Shown here: positions 8,940-17,605 of the stretch, piece by piece
How positions within the stretch are numbered: position 1 is the first letter of the stretch
How the letters are laid out: each line of letters begins with the position of its first letter
From: Mikrocytos mackini
Lineage: Eukaryota > Endomyxa > Ascetosporea > Mikrocytida > Mikrocytiidae
DNA length: 26,563 nt
Assembly: GCA_030180075.1 (NCBI GenBank)
Contig: JASNJN010000107.1
Coordinates: 1 to 26,563, forward strand
Direction: 5' to 3'
The notes under the pieces: generated by a model
What the model was told of the DNA's origin: nothing
Database searches by the model: none
The model's input: the letters and a program-made list of their open reading frames with translations, nothing else
Translations under genes and position numbers: made by a program

Positions 8940-10118
8940 ATGTCAACAGAAACGCAGATAATTGTTACTTCATCAGTTCTTTCAGCAATCGCACTTCTGT
9001 CTTCATTACTGTTACTCAAGTATCGAAAATGCGTAATTATAAAGAATCTGCTTCCCAAATTTATAATATTTTTCAACGTTGTATCAATAATTGTCTACAT
9101 TTTGATTATTTTGATAGAAGGTGTCGTTGAAGATGTTGGCATGAAGAAAAGACTTGAGAACGAAATTTCAAATTTTATTTTTCTGTTCTTTGTTCCATTC
9201 CAGACCTACATACTCCTGTACTACTGTGCTACAATCAGAATAAGAACGGCCGATCTAAGTGAAGTTGCGCAATATATGAAAAGAGCGAAGTCATACAACT
9301 TCATGGGCCCACTTAGACTTTCTCATCTGAAAACTGTCGAATGTATTACTACAGGCTACAAAAGTAACAAACAGTTTGCACTTTTCTGCAAAAGTGAACG
9401 GAATATTTTCTTCATGTTATGTTTGAATTTCATTGTGTATTTCGTTACTAACATAATCTCGACATTCTTTCCTGATTTAAAAACAAAGTACGAACTTCTG
9501 AGCTGGATACTATTTCTTGGAAACCTTCTCTTCTATTACTGCCCCGCATTGTATACATTAGGGGTATTTTATAAACGGACGGTTGAGTGTTTCATCAATA
9601 TATTTTTCCTTTCGAACTTTTTCTCTCTTTTCTTCGCACTAACCATAATAAAAGACTTTGGTTTCGTTCTCCTCTATCTAACTTTCTTTTTAATAGTAAA
9701 TACCTTACTCCCTTTGGTGTACTTCAAATTTCAATTTGGTAACCAAATCATTTATATGGAAGAAAGACTAACAAGTGTGAATTTATTAACTGACAAATAC
9801 CTCTACATCTCTCTTATGCAAAACAGTAATTATTATCTTGGAAGCGACGAAATTAAACTTTGGAAACTTGTACAGCTTTACAAGGAGGCTCCGGTACGTG
9901 ATGAAGCTGATGCACTAAGGCTCTCAATTTATTATAAGTATTTAGACCCTGTTTCAAGAAACTCTATAATCGTAGATGCGGAAATAAGAAACGAGATATT
10001 CAAAAATTTGAAAGAGAGGGATATATATAGAACAATCTTTGATGTCTTACTGAAATATGTTTACAAGAATGTTATTTCTTATATGTTCATCAATGTGAAA
10101 TCGAACGAAATGAAGTAA
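8940..10118 (+). CDS. Seven-transmembrane protein with C-terminal RGS domain
   Basis: 392 residues from the ATG at 8940; an in-frame TTG nine bases earlier is unlikely to be used. Seven hydrophobic segments can be marked near residues 7-26, 36-57, 72-93, 142-164, 173-196, 204-224 and 227-250. After them, from about 265 to the end, is an RGS domain: DEIKLWKLVQLYKEAP, then YYKYLDPVSRNSIIVD, EIRNEIFKNL and FDVLLKYVYKNVISYMF, following the helix order and the conserved E-x(5-6)-W-x(4)-Y, I-x(2)-D and F-D positions. RGS domains accelerate GTP hydrolysis by heterotrimeric Galpha. Fusion of 7TM and RGS is known in plants (AtRGS1) and in fungi. No signal peptide is seen beyond helix 1. The partner Galpha is not in this window. 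The stop lies 40 bp from the convergent next gene. Confidence 0.8.
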   Translation: MSTETQIIVTSSVLSAIALLSSLLLLKYRKCVIIKNLLPKFIIFFNVVSIIVYILIILIEGVVEDVGMKKRLENEISNFIFLFFVPFQTYILLYYCATIRIRTADLSEVAQYMKRAKSYNFMGPLRLSHLKTVECITTGYKSNKQFALFCKSERNIFFMLCLNFIVYFVTNIISTFFPDLKTKYELLSWILFLGNLLFYYCPALYTLGVFYKRTVECFINIFFLSNFFSLFFALTIIKDFGFVLLYLTFFLIVNTLLPLVYFKFQFGNQIIYMEERLTSVNLLTDKYLYISLMQNSNYYLGSDEIKLWKLVQLYKEAPVRDEADALRLSIYYKYLDPVSRNSIIVDAEIRNEIFKNLKERDIYRTIFDVLLKYVYKNVISYMFINVKSNEMK

Positions 10119-10158
10119 AACAGAAACTTTATACATATTGGGTAATCTAATTATAGTG

Positions 10159-13100
10159 TTACATCCCCGAGAACAACATTTTAATTCTTTTAAATAGATT
10201 TCTCCTTATTCTACTACAGGCTCTTCTTAATCTGAAAAAGTTGTTTTTTATGTTTGTAGCATAATACCAAGCAACCAGACTGTAGAAGATTATAAAAAAG
10301 GTTAGGAATATTTTCCAAAATTTCGAGTCGATAGGTTCCCCTTCGAAGGTCGTGGTAACTTCGGGAATGAACACTTCTTTTTCTATGTACTTGAATTTCA
10401 CTTCAGTTTCCGGTTTTTCTTTTTCATAACAACACATATCGTCGACTACATTTCCTCCTTCTTTGCACGCAACCGTCCTGGTTTTAATGTCTTTACTTTC
10501 CTTCCAGTCTTCGGCTTCCCACGCGCAAGCGCCAATCGTCTTCTCCCTCTTACCACTTGCTCTAAATTTGATGAAGTAAGATATATTCTCCATATCTATA
10601 ATATCTTGGCCGGAATCTTCACAAGACATGCTGATTTCAGTGTCCATATTGATGCTCGGAAATACATTATAATTCCCACCAAATACAGCATCTTTCTTGA
10701 TACACCAGAAATACTTCTTATCGATAATTAGGATTCTCATAGGGCAAATTTCATTTGGAGTTACTTTGTCCGTCTTGACAATCTTGTATAATTCCAATTC
10801 TTCTGTTATATTGAACTCTGTCAGTGTAAAGCTTTTCTTATCATTTGTTCTCGTGGTCGGATTTTTAAAAGTTTTGTGGAATTCATCCGTTGTTTTTATT
10901 TTAATTTCACAATCTGTGATTTTCATGTATTCTTTATCTTCATTTTTGTCGTTAGTTTTGTCTTCGTCTTTTATCATCTCTTCTTTAATACTTGGAAATA
11001 TAGTTATACTATAAACTTCCGGAATATTAAAGTTTTCGATCAATGTTATTTCTTCGTTGAATGTCATTTTAAAAGGTTTCTCTGTTTTGGAATCTTCTTT
11101 TATTATTTTGTATTTATATAGAATTGTACTAATTAATGAGTCGCTTATGTAATATTCTTGGAATTTAGGTTCGAGTGGAGTCAATAACTTTTCTTTATAC
11201 TCATTGAAGAACACGTTTAAGTTTTGACCTGAATTCAGATATTTCCACTTTTCATACAAGTTGTTGCAGTACTGTGTATAAATCCCAGATATGTAATAGT
11301 ATGTCTTACATATCCAATCCGCCCATATCTTGGTCAAACTGTCAAATATCGGTGTCAACGATTCGAGGGTGCTCAGAAACCGTCGTGGTATATCGGATAT
11401 TCCATTTATATCGCCGAGATACGGCTTATCATAAGTGCTGTTATCCAGAGATGTGCTAGTGTTAGTTTCCATTTGTTCGGCTGAAAAGTAAGATGCAGTA
11501 AAAATATTATTAATCTGAACCAAATACTCGGCCATCTTGCTATAATATGCTTCTGACTTTGTAAGTAAATATTCCATAGTTGTGTTGATTGCTGTCATAA
11601 TGAAATACCGATTCGTTCTTAGTGAATTTAACATATCCTTGAATGCTTTGTTTAGTTTTATTGAGTTAGCTTTATATTTAGCCTTGTCGTAAAATTCTAG
11701 GTTTATATCTCCATATACTAATTGTCGAATGACCTTTATTTGTTTTAAGTATGTTTCAAGAGAAGGAAGTATCAAATTTTGGAAGTTGTTGAATAGAACG
11801 AACTTCGGGATAATGGGTATTACATCATTTTTTATCAACAGCCCGTTATCATTTGAAAAAAAATTTATCGTTTCATTAAAGAACTCCGTGTAAGTATCGA
11901 TTTTGTTTTGATTCTCTCCTTTATTTTGGTCTTTATTCTGGTTCAAGTATGTTAGGAGCTCATTGAATCCTAGAAATCCATATCCATCAGTGCTTAAATA
12001 CACAGGGTTTACAGTTGTATCAAATATAAATGATTTTTGGTAAAGACAAACGAACGGGTCTAGCTGGAATTGCAGACAGCCTTTCTGATTGCTTTTGGTT
12101 GCTGATTGCAATGCGTTGGTTTTGATTGTGGCGTAACCTGTGCTTTTTGCGTTCTCAGTTTCATCGATTTCTGTGGCTTGGTTTATTTCGTCTTTGTTGT
12201 AATACCCCACTTGAGAATCTAGACAGTCTGAAGATAAAGCCGTGTTATAACAAGAACATTTTGTCGACTTAGGTCTACATAGGCCGTTCTTAAAGAAAGT
12301 TCCGAATGGACAGGATAGGTGAAAAACGTCCAGAAGCAAGGTCATGCCATTTCCTTTAAAGTCGCATTTTTGACGGGACATAATAAAGGTATCATTGTAT
12401 TCGTTAGTTTGCACTTCTGTTGTTTTGGTGGGGATGTTATTCATATAGAAGTAGTCAGAGCATAGGATTTTGGAGCCTTCCTGCTCGTAGTTTTGGTAGG
12501 ATTCCCAGTTGTGGACCCAGTTCATTTTAACTCCTGCCCCACCTTCGCTGGGAATCAGAGAAACGATTCCCTGTGGCGCAATAAATGGCTCACCAGCTTC
12601 TTTCTTCTTATTTTCATAAGATCCAACATATGTCACAAGAATGTTATTTAGTGAGTCCTGATTGATCGATGTAAATTTAAGCTTTTCAACTACTTTGTTT
12701 GCTGTTGCTGTTGTTTTAAATACGTAGTTTATTTCACGGGTCAATGCTTTAGTTATTTCTATGTTTTTGGTGTCCAGTTTATAACCATGTAGAAAAGCTC
12801 TTGGAGAACCATTTGCAGTGAAATTCCCGAATATGTAGAGTGTATCTCTTCCTGTGTCAAGTAGCATACCGTCTATATCTCCAGGGTTTACAACATCTAA
12901 GCTTGTGTTTGATATTTCGGTAATAGAGTAATCATCTTCAATTCTAAATTTAAATAGTGCCCCAAGACTTCCCGCGTTTAGTCCATTCTTGAAATACCTG
13001 AAATAAATGAACCGTTTGTTGTCGTTAGTTTTTTGGCAGGTAATTTTCATCGCCGCGTTTAGGTTTTGTGACGAATCTTCCAAATAAGAAGTCTTCTTAA

Positions 13101-13863
13101 TTTCCCAGGTTGTCCCTGCTTTTTCGTAGTTGGTAACAAACACTGATTTTTGTTTTATTGAATAACCTAAAACTAGAATGCTAGAGCTGTCTAAACTACA
13201 CATGCCCACTCCTTGGTTACTCGCTCGACTGTTGTCTGACGTTGGAGAAGACAATTCAATATGTGTAAATGAAACGTCTTTTGTCTCTTCATTACCCATT
13301 GAAAAAACATATACATAGTCTCTTTGATGTGTATTTATTAAAGGGGACTTTCCTTTGATTCCAGCGACTGCAAAAGTCAAATCGTCTATAACAGTGAATG
13401 AAAGTGGAGAGTTGGCATACTTTTCCCCTTCGATAATGTTTTCGGGGATAGGGAACAAAATCTTTCCTTCTATAACAGCTCCAGTTCCAAGCTTATGGGT
13501 TTGTAAGGCTAAGGTGCGCTTTAAGTTAGATGGGTTCTTGTTGTGGAAGCTCAAAATGCTCACTATGTTGGAAGACTTCAAAAATACATTCCCCAACAAC
13601 AGGGACGAAGTCTTGTCGTTTGAGTCATCTGTCTCTGGGAAATTCGTTGGAGATGTGCCTTTGAAATCCTCACATTCTATGGAGAGGTCGTATTTTAGTG
13701 TTCGGCTGGCACATTCGCCAGATTGAATTCCGCGATTCAACGGGGTGTTAAATCTTATGTATTGCGGCAGTTTCCTTTCATCGTAATAACACTGTCCATA
13801 TGTTTTGTTTGTCGCTCCCAGTTCGAAGTTAACAAAAAAATGCAAAAGAAAAATTAAAAACAT
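10159..13863 (-). CDS. Large secreted, C-terminally membrane-anchored surface protein
   Basis: 1,234 residues, no family recognised. Start: ATG at 13863 followed by a hydrophobic signal peptide (MFLIFLLHFFVNFELGA). Residues about 60-450 are rich in short beta-strand patterns (SILVLGY, DTLYIFGNFT, FIYFRYF) and could be a beta-propeller. A cysteine cluster is near 515-545 (CPFGTFFKNGLCRP, KCSCYN). The middle, about 560-930, looks helical; the stretch around 940-1010 is Lys/Glu-rich. Near 1108-1150 a W-x4-W ... RTVACKEGGNVVDDMCC ... KP pattern resembles a thrombospondin type 1 repeat of the ADAMTS kind. One transmembrane helix (about 1182-1203, FWKIFLTFFIIFYSLVAWYY) is followed by a basic cytoplasmic tail of about 30 residues. 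Several N-x-S/T sites are present. Topology: type I plasma or spore membrane protein. Function unknown; adhesion or host contact is only a guess. No AAATTT motif lies before its ATG, unlike its neighbours. Confidence 0.75.
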   Translation of the reverse strand: MFLIFLLHFFVNFELGATNKTYGQCYYDERKLPQYIRFNTPLNRGIQSGECASRTLKYDLSIECEDFKGTSPTNFPETDDSNDKTSSLLLGNVFLKSSNIVSILSFHNKNPSNLKRTLALQTHKLGTGAVIEGKILFPIPENIIEGEKYANSPLSFTVIDDLTFAVAGIKGKSPLINTHQRDYVYVFSMGNEETKDVSFTHIELSSPTSDNSRASNQGVGMCSLDSSSILVLGYSIKQKSVFVTNYEKAGTTWEIKKTSYLEDSSQNLNAAMKITCQKTNDNKRFIYFRYFKNGLNAGSLGALFKFRIEDDYSITEISNTSLDVVNPGDIDGMLLDTGRDTLYIFGNFTANGSPRAFLHGYKLDTKNIEITKALTREINYVFKTTATANKVVEKLKFTSINQDSLNNILVTYVGSYENKKKEAGEPFIAPQGIVSLIPSEGGAGVKMNWVHNWESYQNYEQEGSKILCSDYFYMNNIPTKTTEVQTNEYNDTFIMSRQKCDFKGNGMTLLLDVFHLSCPFGTFFKNGLCRPKSTKCSCYNTALSSDCLDSQVGYYNKDEINQATEIDETENAKSTGYATIKTNALQSATKSNQKGCLQFQLDPFVCLYQKSFIFDTTVNPVYLSTDGYGFLGFNELLTYLNQNKDQNKGENQNKIDTYTEFFNETINFFSNDNGLLIKNDVIPIIPKFVLFNNFQNLILPSLETYLKQIKVIRQLVYGDINLEFYDKAKYKANSIKLNKAFKDMLNSLRTNRYFIMTAINTTMEYLLTKSEAYYSKMAEYLVQINNIFTASYFSAEQMETNTSTSLDNSTYDKPYLGDINGISDIPRRFLSTLESLTPIFDSLTKIWADWICKTYYYISGIYTQYCNNLYEKWKYLNSGQNLNVFFNEYKEKLLTPLEPKFQEYYISDSLISTILYKYKIIKEDSKTEKPFKMTFNEEITLIENFNIPEVYSITIFPSIKEEMIKDEDKTNDKNEDKEYMKITDCEIKIKTTDEFHKTFKNPTTRTNDKKSFTLTEFNITEELELYKIVKTDKVTPNEICPMRILIIDKKYFWCIKKDAVFGGNYNVFPSINMDTEISMSCEDSGQDIIDMENISYFIKFRASGKREKTIGACAWEAEDWKESKDIKTRTVACKEGGNVVDDMCCYEKEKPETEVKFKYIEKEVFIPEVTTTFEGEPIDSKFWKIFLTFFIIFYSLVAWYYATNIKNNFFRLRRACSRIRRNLFKRIKMLFSGM

Positions 13864-13993
13864 GAATTGTAAAACACAAAGAGAAAGAAAAAGTCTGATG
13901 ACAGAATATATAGGGAAAACAACATTGACTCAGAGCTTGTTAAATTTAGGAATAATTTTTCAAAGTCGCCAAGTTATACATTATTTACTATGG

Positions 13994-14494
13994 TTAAAGG
14001 TTTCTTGTGTTCTTGAAGTCTTGGTTAGGAGATCTTTCCATGAAGTTTGTTCTACAATCTTTTATGTGAACCAAACTATAGGCAAAGGCCTCGTTAGGCG
14101 TCATATTTCTCATATTTTTCTCGTGGTAACTGCCAAGTTGTGATTCGCCGACGTATCCCTTTGGCTCTTCGTCTAAAATATAGTCTGGTTGGTTCGTTGC
14201 AAATGTAAAGCATGTGGGGCATTTTCGCAAAGTTTTCCCGTTTGAACTGACATGGCACGATTCCGCGAAGATAGTCTTTAGGCAGTTTTTGCAATATAGG
14301 TTGGAACAGACTTCATTCGTGTTTTCACTTGGTATTGTTGAAAGCAGATTAGAGCAAGGCAGAAAATCTTCTCGATTCGTCACAATTGCTCTACAACTAG
14401 AGCATGTATCGGGTAGGGTCTTTATCTTAATATAGTTTGACCAAACTGATGCAGAAAAGTTGGGGTACTTTCTTGTCATGTCACGTGGAAGCAT
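13994..14494 (-). CDS. RING-like zinc-finger protein
   Basis: 166 residues from the ATG at 14494. The core has paired cysteines C31-x2-C34, C63, C68-x2-C71 and C92-x2-C95 (the last as KCPTC), with extra cysteines at 47 and 80. That is the RING finger order, but the usual His of C-x-H-x2-C is replaced (CSNLYCKNC), so either another residue binds zinc or the finger is a variant. RING proteins are typically E3 ubiquitin ligases. The C-terminal 65 residues are polar without known domains. The gene lies 130 bp upstream of the large surface-protein gene on the same strand. AAATTTTA lies about 20 bp before the ATG. Uncertain function; a zinc finger is well supported. Confidence 0.65.
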   Translation of the reverse strand: MLPRDMTRKYPNFSASVWSNYIKIKTLPDTCSSCRAIVTNREDFLPCSNLLSTIPSENTNEVCSNLYCKNCLKTIFAESCHVSSNGKTLRKCPTCFTFATNQPDYILDEEPKGYVGESQLGSYHEKNMRNMTPNEAFAYSLVHIKDCRTNFMERSPNQDFKNTRNL

Positions 14495-14917
14495 TTTCTT
14501 TTGATATAAAATTTAAACAAGAAATTTTAAATATAAATAAAATACGTAAATGGAATAAATTGATAAAATACATGTACAACAGACAAATTGAAAGAAATAG
14601 AACTTCTACTTATATAAACAAATTAATTTTAATTAACTTTTTAATTTGGTATCAAATCATAGATAACACATTATCTGCTGAGATTTTATAATATTGTGCA
14701 TTACTTATTGTTTTAGGAATATAAGAAGAATGATTTTCATTAATATTGTGAATTGTAATAAAATCAAAATCAAATTAAATATAAAAAACTAGTTGTAATC
14801 ACGATTAATAAATGCGAAGCGTAGGCGCACCTAAATACCAACCCATCGTTTATTTATAAGTAAAGGTTAAGAAGATATACCAGGCTTTATAAATTGATAT
14901 TACAAAATAATTTTTAA
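14495..14917. other. Intergenic region with no feature
   Basis: About 420 bp of AT-rich sequence between the RING-like gene and the Tc1 palindrome. It contains the promoter of the RING-like gene at its left end. A short GC-richer patch near 14813-14850 was inspected and no tRNA or other RNA was recognised. Confidence 0.4.
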
Positions 14918-15163
14918 TATAGTCATGTCCACTAAATTTGAATCACTATTTTATAGATGTAATTTTATATTTGAAATTTGAAAAATGTTTAGAATTTATT
15001 AATAAATTTAGTTTTATACGTAGAAATATTTTTTATTTAGTAAAAATTACTGTTTAAGTTTTTTTTCATTTTTATGTATATAAAAATTGACTTCTGTTCA
15101 TAAAAAATGAATCAACAAAAAAATTAAAATATAATTAACCATTTAAAAATTATGACACAAAAG

Positions 15164-16184
15164 TTACTTAACCCGTTCACCTCTTTTTGCAATGACATTT
15201 TCCAGACGCTCGTCAAGGCCATCAATAAGATTTTCGCAAAGTTCTGTTTCTAATGAATTCCAACACTTATTGATTGCTATCCATAATTCTTGTATAGAAC
15301 TATATACCTTCTTTGTTCTATACACTCTTCTAGTCATAATCCCCCAAAGATTCTCGATCGGATTAAGATGCGGCGAGATTGGGGGACATGTGAGAATATC
15401 GACCTTGTTACTTTTAAAAAACTCCTTAGAACTCTTGGCGGTGTGGCAGGTTGCGTTATCGTGCTGCCAAAAGAAGTTGTTTCTGTTAAATACCTTGTTT
15501 ATGGCCGGCAAGACTTCATTCTTCATTAAATCTTGATATTTTTTCGCATTTAAAGTACCTTCTATCTTTGACAAAAAAATGGGTCCTGTACGGCAAAAAG
15601 CTCCGAAAATCATCAGTGATTTGTTCTGCTGATACTTTATAGATAAATACTTTTTGAATTTTCATCTCAGTGTTGACTTCCTGGTCTTTATGTTGCCAAA
15701 CATTGAGCATTGAGTCCGGTCCTAACAAGTTAAACTTTTTCTCATCACTAAAAACAGTTATTTCGAACAGTTTGGGTTGTAATATGTGATCGAAAGCAAA
15801 ATCCACCCGTTTGCTCTTCTGTTTGGTGTTTAAACTTGGAATTAACTTTGTTCTTTTGTATAAATACCCTTCTCTTTTCAAAAACCGCGAAACTGTTTGA
15901 CGAGATACATGTAAATCAAGGTTATAAATTATTTCTTTTATAGTAGTCCCTCTGTGTTGTTTGATGTAACGTATTATACTTCTTCCTTTTCTTTCTGTAA
16001 TCAAAAATTTTCGTCCTCGTTTGAATTTTATGTTGGGAATCTTTATAGGTGCCAAAAGCCTGTAGAGTCTTGAATAAGGCATTCGCAAGGATTTTGCGGC
16101 CTTACGTATGCTTCCCGCATTGTGCACTTCATGGTCGAATAGTAAACGCTGTAGTAAGTGAGAATTTGACCTTGTAACTGCCAT
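15164..16184 (-). pseudogene. Tc1-like transposase, left copy, frameshifted
   Basis: Same protein as the right copy, but in two frames: one from the ATG at 16184 through the paired helix-turn-helix and first catalytic Asp (SDEKKF), and a second from about 15613 to 15164 carrying MIFGAFCRTGP, the second Asp (WQHDNATCHT) and Glu (NPIENLWG). The frames part between the KVFIYK region and about 15613. Here the A-run at 15573-15579 has seven bases against six in the other copy. Catalytic residues are all readable, but SPDLNP has become SPHLNP and the nearby TWPPN is TCPPI. Other differences from the right copy are few (V/M, N/D, A/T), so duplication is recent. Confidence 0.9.
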
Positions 16185-16209
16185 GAAAATTTTAATTTTT
16201 TAAAAATAT

Positions 16210-16314
16210 CCACATTATCTTCACCATTTCTTAACAAATCACTATTTAATCAAAGGTAGATGTATACTCCAATATTATATTACACTATTGATAAAATCTT
16301 ATATTTTAAATAAC
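16210..16314. other. Unique spacer at centre of the Tc1 palindrome
   Basis: 105 bp without inverted symmetry, lying between the two transposase start regions. It holds AATCACTATTTAAT (near 16238), close to AATCACTATTTTAT found about 20 bp inside each outer end. This may be a leftover of a 5' subterminal repeat. No gene. Confidence 0.35.
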
Positions 16315-16339
16315 ATATTTTTAAAAAATTAAAATTTTC

Positions 16340-17359
16340 ATGGCAGTTACAAGGTCAAATTCTCACTTACTACAGCGTTTACTATTCGACCATGAAGTGC
16401 ACAATGCGGGAAGCATACGTAAGGCCGCAAAATCCTTGCGAATGCCTTATTCAAGACTCTACAGGCTTTTGGCACCTATAAAGATTCCCAACATAAAATT
16501 CAAACGAGGACGAAAATTTTTGATTACAGAAAGAAAAGGAAGAAGTATAATACGTTACATCAAACAACACAGAGGGACTACTATAAAAGAAATAATTTAT
16601 AACCTTGATTTACATGTATCTCGTCAAACAGTTTCGCGGTTTTTGAAAAGAGAAGGGTATTTATACAAAAGAACAAAGTTAATTCCAAGTTTAAACACCA
16701 AACAGAAGAGCAAACGGATGGATTTTGCTTTCGATCACATATTACAACCCAAACTGTTCGAAATAACTGTTTTTAGTGATGAGAAAAAGTTTAACTTGTT
16801 GGGACCGGACTCAATGCTCAATGTTTGGCAACATAAAGACCAGGAAGTCGACACTGAGATGAAAATTCAAAAAGTATTTATCTATAAAGTATCAGCAGAA
16901 CAAATCACTGATGATTTTCGGAGCTTTTTGCCGTACAGGACCCATTTTTTGTCAAAGATAGAAGGTACTTTAAATGCGAAAAAATATCAAGATTTAATGA
17001 AGAATGAAGTCTTGCCGGCCATAAACAAGGTATTTAACAGAAACAACTTCTTTTGGCAGCACGATAACACAACCTGCCACACCGCCAAGAGTTCTAAGGA
17101 GTTTTTTAAAAGTAACAAGGTCGATATTCTCACATGGCCCCCAAACTCGCCGGATCTTAATCCGATCGAGAATCTTTGGGGGATTATGACTAGAAGAGTG
17201 TATAGAACAAAGAAGGTATATAGTTCTATACAAGAATTATGGATAGCAATCAATAAGTGTTGGAATTCATTAGAAACAGAACTTTGCGAAAATCTTATTG
17301 ATGGCCTTGACGAGCGTCTGGAAAATGTCATTGCAAAAAGAGGTGAACGGGTTAAGTAA
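16340..17359 (+). CDS. Tc1-like DD34E transposase, right copy
   Basis: 339 residues in one frame. N-terminal paired helix-turn-helix (1-110) with a KRGRK linker resembling the GRPR-like motif; catalytic Asp147 (FSDEKKF), Asp242 (WQHDN) and Glu277 (NPIENLW), exactly 34 residues between the last two, hence the Tc1 family. Length is normal for the family. However, about residues 183-204 (KVSAEQ to PYRTHF) do not look like Tc1; the other frame over those bases reads LMIFGAFCRTGP, the expected strand before IEGTLNA. The open frame therefore seems to result from two compensating frameshifts, the second being a T-run of six (16945-16950) where the left copy has seven. Activity is doubtful. Confidence 0.88.
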   Translation: MAVTRSNSHLLQRLLFDHEVHNAGSIRKAAKSLRMPYSRLYRLLAPIKIPNIKFKRGRKFLITERKGRSIIRYIKQHRGTTIKEIIYNLDLHVSRQTVSRFLKREGYLYKRTKLIPSLNTKQKSKRMDFAFDHILQPKLFEITVFSDEKKFNLLGPDSMLNVWQHKDQEVDTEMKIQKVFIYKVSAEQITDDFRSFLPYRTHFLSKIEGTLNAKKYQDLMKNEVLPAINKVFNRNNFFWQHDNTTCHTAKSSKEFFKSNKVDILTWPPNSPDLNPIENLWGIMTRRVYRTKKVYSSIQELWIAINKCWNSLETELCENLIDGLDERLENVIAKRGERVK

Positions 17360-17605
17360 CTTTTGTGTCATAATTTTTAAATGGTTAATTATATTTTAAT
17401 TTTTTTGTTGATTCATTTTTTATGAACAGAAGTCAATTTTTATATACATAAAAATGAAAAAAAACTTAAACAGTAATTTTTACTAAATAAAAAATATTTC
17501 TACGTATAAAACTAAATTTATTAATAAATTCTAAACATTTTTCAAATTTCAAATATAAAATTACATCTATAAAATAGTGATTCAAATTTAGTGGACATGA
17601 CTATA

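Larger units (their letters stand above)
14920..17603. mobile_element. Composite Tc1/mariner palindrome (two head-to-head copies)
   Basis: Arms of 1,290 bp (14920-16209) and 1,289 bp (16315-17603) are inverted and nearly identical, separated by a 105-bp unique spacer (16210-16314). Both outer ends read TAGTCATGTCCACTAAATTT inward and are flanked by TA (14918-14919 and 17604-17605), the duplication expected of Tc1/mariner. Both outer ends are the 3' end of the transposase unit. Neither copy shows a matching 5' terminal repeat beside its start codon, where homology simply stops 25 bp before the ATG. So the 5' ends were lost at the join, and the whole palindrome behaves as one element bounded by two identical ends. 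Confidence 0.9.

Noticed and set aside
10697-11121. Hydrophobic plus-strand open frames opposite the surface protein
   Set aside because: They are reverse readings of Lys/Glu/Asn-rich codons, which give Phe/Leu/Val/Ile-rich false membrane proteins; the minus-strand gene is continuous through the region.
14813-14850. Possible tRNA in a small GC-richer patch
   Set aside because: No cloverleaf with a T-loop GTTCRANNC-type box could be drawn on either strand.
15192-15536. Open frames antisense to the transposase in both palindrome arms (also 16987-17331)
   Set aside because: They occur in both copies simply because the arms are duplicated; the sense strand carries the DD34E motifs.
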